A stretch of DNA of 18,704 nucleotides from NCBI GenBank assembly GCA_964383915.1, contig CAYLJE010000039.1, forward strand, positions 1 through 18,704, in the 5' to 3' direction. The DNA is from DRPN01 sp964383915. GTDB lineage: Bacteria > Bacteroidota > Bacteroidia > Bacteroidales > VadinHA17. Shown here in pieces: positions 15,042 through 18,704 of this stretch. The position numbers and the translations under genes are program-made. Positions within the stretch are counted from its first letter, which is position 1; each line of letters opens with the position of its first letter. The notes beneath the pieces were generated by a model. That model was not told where the DNA came from and did no database searches. It saw only the letters and a list, made by a program, of their open reading frames with translations.

Positions 15042-18000
15042 ATGGAAATCCGGGAACCTGAGAATAATATGCACAAAGTGCTGGCGGAGAAAACCAATAA
15101 GCTGAAAGAGTTGGCATATATCAATGAAGCTTCTGATATCGCCCGGCAGAAGAAGCCGCTGGATGGAACCATGGACCAACTTGTGAGGATGATAAAGAAA
15201 CATTCCGTATTTTCTGATGGGGCAAGTGCCAGAATTACCTATCAGCAAAAGAAATATCTTACTCCCGATTTTCATGTTTCCGAACGGTTTATTGACAGTG
15301 ATTTTCAAACACTTGATGGAGAGACAGGTACTATAATAGTCTATTATGCAAAGGAATATATACCGGAAGACGAGGAACTGGATTTGATTGTAAGAGAAGA
15401 TATGGTGTTGATTAAGGAAATAGGAGGCCTGGTAACAAATTACCTAAACCGGATTAAAAGTAAGGCTGTATTTGAACAGGATTTTACGGAAACAAACCAG
15501 GTGACCGGAGGTATTAAGCGTTTAACCAGCAGAAAGCTGTTGCAGTTGTTTCTTGATAAACACAATGCAGACAGGGATGTATTCCATGACCTGATGTCTT
15601 TTAAAGTAAAAGAAATACTTCTGGTAGCCAGTTTATATGATTCATACAGTATTGAAGGAGAAGGTCAGTTTACAGATCATATTCTCGGAGAATATCATCA
15701 ATTGAATCTAACCTCTATACCCAGGATAACAGCCGTCTCTTCCGGAGAAGAAGCTATGAACCGTTTAAAAATAAAACATTTCGATCTGGTAATTATTATG
15801 ATTGGTGCAGATAAGAAATCCCCGATCAGGCTATACAATAATATTAAAAAAGTTTATTCCTATCTTCCTTCTTATTTATTACTAAACAATAATAATGATA
15901 TCCCGCATATCCGTCATGAGATAAAGAAACTGGAACCATATGACCACTTTTTTGTCTGGAACGGAGACTCCAAAGTGTTTTTTGCAATGGTAAAGCTCCT
16001 TGAAGACAGGGTAAATGTAAACAATGATACACAGATTGCTTATACCAAGGTTATCTTGTTGGTAGAGGATAATACCAAATATTTTTCCCGCTATCTGCCT
16101 GTGCTTTATTCAACCATTCTGGAACAGACAAAGAGTCTGATAGAAGATGTGGGTATGGATGACCGGTATAAAGTGTTGAAGTTACGGGCACGGCCCAAAG
16201 TGCTGCTGGCTACCACGTATGAAGAGGCCGTTGAAGTAATCAGAAAATATAAAGATTACCTGCTGGGAGTGATCTCGGATGCACGCTTTCCCAAAGAGGG
16301 GAAAATGTATAGCCGGGCAGGTTATGAGTTATTGAAATATGTTCGCAGATATATGCCTAACCTGCCTTTAATACTGCAGTCTTATGAAACCATCAACGAA
16401 AAGCTGGCGGAGGAATTAAATGCTAACTTCATTGATAAAAATTCAGATACCCTGTTTCAGGATTTACGTCATTTTATTAATTATTATCTTGGCTTCGGAC
16501 ATTTTGTATATAGAGATAAAAACGGGAAAGAGATTGCAGTAGCCCGTTCTATGGCGGAGTTTGAGGATTATCTGAAGACTATTCCCGAAGACTCGCTGGC
16601 TTATCATGCTATGAAAAACCATTTTTCGCTGTGGTTGATGGCCAGAGGGGAAACCAGAATTGCAAAAATAATTAATCCGCTTAAAGTTTCTGACTTCAAA
16701 AGTATCAGCGAACTGCGGGAGTTTCTGATAGAGGGGGTGAGACAACGTCGTAGAGAGCAAGACCGCGGGAAGGTGGTTCCTTTTTCTGAACAGGCCATCA
16801 TGGATGAAATAAATATCGTTAGCCTGGCTTCCGGTTCTCTGGGAGGAAAAGGCAGGGGATTGACGTTTACCAATACATTAATTTATAAGTTTGGTCTGTC
16901 TGAGCTGGTATCCGGAATGAATATGCGAATTCCACGAACGTCCATTATCGGAACCGATGAATTTGATTTTTTTATAGAAAAAAACCAGCTTAGTGAACTG
17001 ATTTTTTCCGGAAAGGACTATCCGGTGATCCAACAAAAATTCCTTGAAGGAACACTGACAGATGAACTGGAAAATAAACTGCGTATTCTCCTCCAGAAAA
17101 TAAAAAGACCTATGGCTATTCGTTCTTCAAGTCTGTTGGAGGACTCATTAACACAGCCATTTTCCGGTGTTTTCGGAACCTATATACTACCCAATACCCA
17201 TCCCGACCTGGAAGTGCGTCTCAGACAAACGGAAGATGCAGTCAAACTGGTCTTTGCATCTATTTATTCTCCAAAGTCAAGAAGCTATTTCGAAGCCATT
17301 GATTATAAAATTGATGAAGAAAAAATGGCCGTGGTTATCCAGGAAGTGGTGGGCTCATCTTACAACCGGTTTTTCTATCCACATCTGAGCGGAACGGCAC
17401 AATCTTATAACTATTATCCCGTAGCTCATATGAAACCGGAGGAAGGATTTGCCATTGCAGCTATAGGACTGGGTCAATATGTTATGACAGGGGAGAAATC
17501 ATATCGTTTTTCCCCCCGCTATCCACAAAATGAAATTTATACCCCACAATATCTGTTGAAAAATTCCCAGACAGAGTTTTATGCCGTGGATCTTGGTAAA
17601 AAAGATTTGAACCTTCTGGAAGGAGAAGAAGTGGGACTTGTGAGGCTGACGCTCTCTGATGCAGAAAAACACGGGACACTTAAACATTGCGTGTCAGTTT
17701 ATGATGCAAATAATGATCGTCTGGAACCTGGTTTAACTGTGCCTGGTCCAAGGGTGGTGAACTTTGCCAATATTCTGAAATATAATTATATTCCGCTGGC
17801 ACGAACCCTCGATTTTGTTCTGGATATTTTTAAAGAAGCACTGGGATCACTGGTTGAAATTGAATACGCCGTGGACCTGGAAAAAGATGAGGAGGGAAAG
17901 GCTTCGTTTTATATCCTTCAAATCAAACCACTGGTTAATGCAGATCTGGGATTTAAGATTGATTTTAATACATTGGATCAATCCAAAGTGTTGCTATTCA

Positions 18001-18539
18001 GCTTACGTAGTATGGGGAATGGGAAAATAGAAACCATCACAGATGTGGTTTTCGTGGATCCGGAAAAGTTTGATAATACTTGTACCAGAGAGATTGCAGA
18101 AGAAATAGCTTCTCTGAATAAAGAAATGACCAGGGAGCACCGTTATTTTATATTGATTGGTCCCGGCCGTTGGGGAACAAGGGACCCTTTTATCGGGATC
18201 CCTGTTATCTGGCCACAGATATCACATGCCAAAGTGATTGTGGAAACAAGTCTGAAAGACTTTCCACTGGATGCTTCTCTGGGATCACATTTCTTCCATA
18301 ATGTGACTTCTATGAATGTGGGTTATTTTTCGATACAGCATTATCATAAGGACGAAGTGATACGCTGGGATGTTTTACATAATCAGCAAGTGATCAATAA
18401 AAAGAAATATTGTGTGCATGTCCGGTTCAGGGATCCGTTGAAGATATTTATGAACGGGAAGAAAAGAGCATCTGTTATCCTGTTTGAAAATAATGACGGG
18501 AAAAAGAAATCATCTTTTTTACCGGATAGTATTGACTGA
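15042..18539 (+). CDS. GAF-like/receiver-like/PPDK-type ATP-grasp protein of unknown function
   Basis: A 1165-residue soluble protein. Residues about 15-140 resemble the GAF-like sensor of some histidine kinases (LKELAYINEASDIAR, ARITYQ, GTIIVYYAKEYIPEDEEL). Residues about 187-325 look like a degenerate receiver without its phosphoacceptor Asp (DLVIIMIGA). Residues about 336-480 form a receiver-like domain retaining Glu342/Asp343 (LLVEDN), Asp413 (VISDARFP) and Lys466, with an insert of some 25 residues. Residues about 590-965 are a PPDK/PEP-synthase N-terminal ATP-grasp domain: LGGKGRGL at 600-607, AIRSSSLLEDS around Arg694 and Glu700, IEYAVDL and LQIKPL. The swivelling phosphohistidine domain and PEP/pyruvate barrel are absent, so it cannot be an ordinary PEP synthase. 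The last 200 residues carry GPGRWGTRDP and GSHFFHN. It follows the korAB terminator, with a weak -7 box TATCTTTA at 15010-15017. Similar proteins in Bacteroidota are usually named PEP/pyruvate-binding proteins; the reaction is unknown. Confidence 0.8.
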   Translation: MEIREPENNMHKVLAEKTNKLKELAYINEASDIARQKKPLDGTMDQLVRMIKKHSVFSDGASARITYQQKKYLTPDFHVSERFIDSDFQTLDGETGTIIVYYAKEYIPEDEELDLIVREDMVLIKEIGGLVTNYLNRIKSKAVFEQDFTETNQVTGGIKRLTSRKLLQLFLDKHNADRDVFHDLMSFKVKEILLVASLYDSYSIEGEGQFTDHILGEYHQLNLTSIPRITAVSSGEEAMNRLKIKHFDLVIIMIGADKKSPIRLYNNIKKVYSYLPSYLLLNNNNDIPHIRHEIKKLEPYDHFFVWNGDSKVFFAMVKLLEDRVNVNNDTQIAYTKVILLVEDNTKYFSRYLPVLYSTILEQTKSLIEDVGMDDRYKVLKLRARPKVLLATTYEEAVEVIRKYKDYLLGVISDARFPKEGKMYSRAGYELLKYVRRYMPNLPLILQSYETINEKLAEELNANFIDKNSDTLFQDLRHFINYYLGFGHFVYRDKNGKEIAVARSMAEFEDYLKTIPEDSLAYHAMKNHFSLWLMARGETRIAKIINPLKVSDFKSISELREFLIEGVRQRRREQDRGKVVPFSEQAIMDEINIVSLASGSLGGKGRGLTFTNTLIYKFGLSELVSGMNMRIPRTSIIGTDEFDFFIEKNQLSELIFSGKDYPVIQQKFLEGTLTDELENKLRILLQKIKRPMAIRSSSLLEDSLTQPFSGVFGTYILPNTHPDLEVRLRQTEDAVKLVFASIYSPKSRSYFEAIDYKIDEEKMAVVIQEVVGSSYNRFFYPHLSGTAQSYNYYPVAHMKPEEGFAIAAIGLGQYVMTGEKSYRFSPRYPQNEIYTPQYLLKNSQTEFYAVDLGKKDLNLLEGEEVGLVRLTLSDAEKHGTLKHCVSVYDANNDRLEPGLTVPGPRVVNFANILKYNYIPLARTLDFVLDIFKEALGSLVEIEYAVDLEKDEEGKASFYILQIKPLVNADLGFKIDFNTLDQSKVLLFSLRSMGNGKIETITDVVFVDPEKFDNTCTREIAEEIASLNKEMTREHRYFILIGPGRWGTRDPFIGIPVIWPQISHAKVIVETSLKDFPLDASLGSHFFHNVTSMNVGYFSIQHYHKDEVIRWDVLHNQQVINKKKYCVHVRFRDPLKIFMNGKKRASVILFENNDGKKKSSFLPDSID

Positions 18540-18704
18540 ATAATCTTAGAACATATACTTTGTGAGAAAGGACAAATTAAAGTGGAATAAGCAGACGTAT
18601 GATTTTACGGATACCTCTTTTATTATTTACAGATATGTCCGATTGTAGATAATGACCACCTAATGATCCTTTCTAACTATACATGACCCGGCAACTCAAC
18701 TCCC

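Noticed and set aside
15042..18539. Annotation of this gene as PEP synthase (ppsA) or pyruvate phosphate dikinase (ppdK)
   Set aside because: Only the ATP-grasp domain is shared; the phosphohistidine swivelling domain and the PEP/pyruvate-binding barrel are missing and the N-terminus is a sensor/receiver region.
18540..18704. Possible gene start or promoter in the last 165 bases
   Set aside because: No ORF of useful length, no hairpin with a T-run and only a near-match to a -7 box (TATACTTTG, wrong spacing) were found; a neighbouring gene may lie beyond the window.

Overview
The window looks like a chromosomal segment of an anaerobic member of the Bacteroidota, most likely Bacteroidales. The evidence is gene content and order (porG-like/uppS/bamA/ompH/ompH/murI), a two-subunit KorAB 2-oxoacid:ferredoxin oxidoreductase, and promoter-like TAnnTTTG -7 boxes with few Shine-Dalgarno sites. 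A run of 100 N flanked by an exact 55-base duplication shows that this is a draft, scaffolded assembly.

Layout. (1) Positions 8-1375: uridine kinase (udk), then a DEDDy PolB-like 3'-5' exonuclease, co-oriented. (2) Positions 1381-2909, minus strand: pdxJ followed 5 bases later by a YbfF-type alpha/beta hydrolase. (3) Positions 2968-4533: a CBS-CBS-ACT-like protein and NAD kinase, divergent from pdxJ. (4) Positions 4687-10689: an envelope cluster of two DUF6089/PorG-like barrel proteins (the second split by the N gap), uppS, bamA and two OmpH/Skp chaperones, ending in a clear intrinsic terminator. murI starts only 14 bases after it. (5) Positions 11596-12054, the only long stretch without an intact gene: it holds an internally deleted gamma-carbonic-anhydrase remnant on the minus strand, then the korAB promoter and a leader with an 11-bp-stem hairpin and a perfect 14-base tandem repeat. 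(6) Positions 12055-14928: korA (gamma-alpha fusion) and korB, closed by a terminator. (7) Positions 15042-18539: a 1165-residue protein with a GAF-like sensor, a degenerate receiver, a receiver-like domain and a PPDK/PEP-synthase-type ATP-grasp domain, but no phosphohistidine or PEP-binding domain. The last 165 bases hold no recognisable gene.

How the genes work together. Block 4 is an envelope-biogenesis unit: UppS makes the lipid carrier for peptidoglycan and glycans, BamA inserts outer-membrane barrels, the OmpH proteins chaperone them across the periplasm, the PorG-like proteins are barrels probably linked to type IX secretion, and MurI supplies D-glutamate. Blocks 1-3 are housekeeping nucleotide and cofactor genes. 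KorAB is ferredoxin-linked central carbon metabolism. The sensor/ATP-grasp protein is the least understood gene here and the best candidate for new biology; no defence system, mobile element, CRISPR array or RNA gene was seen.
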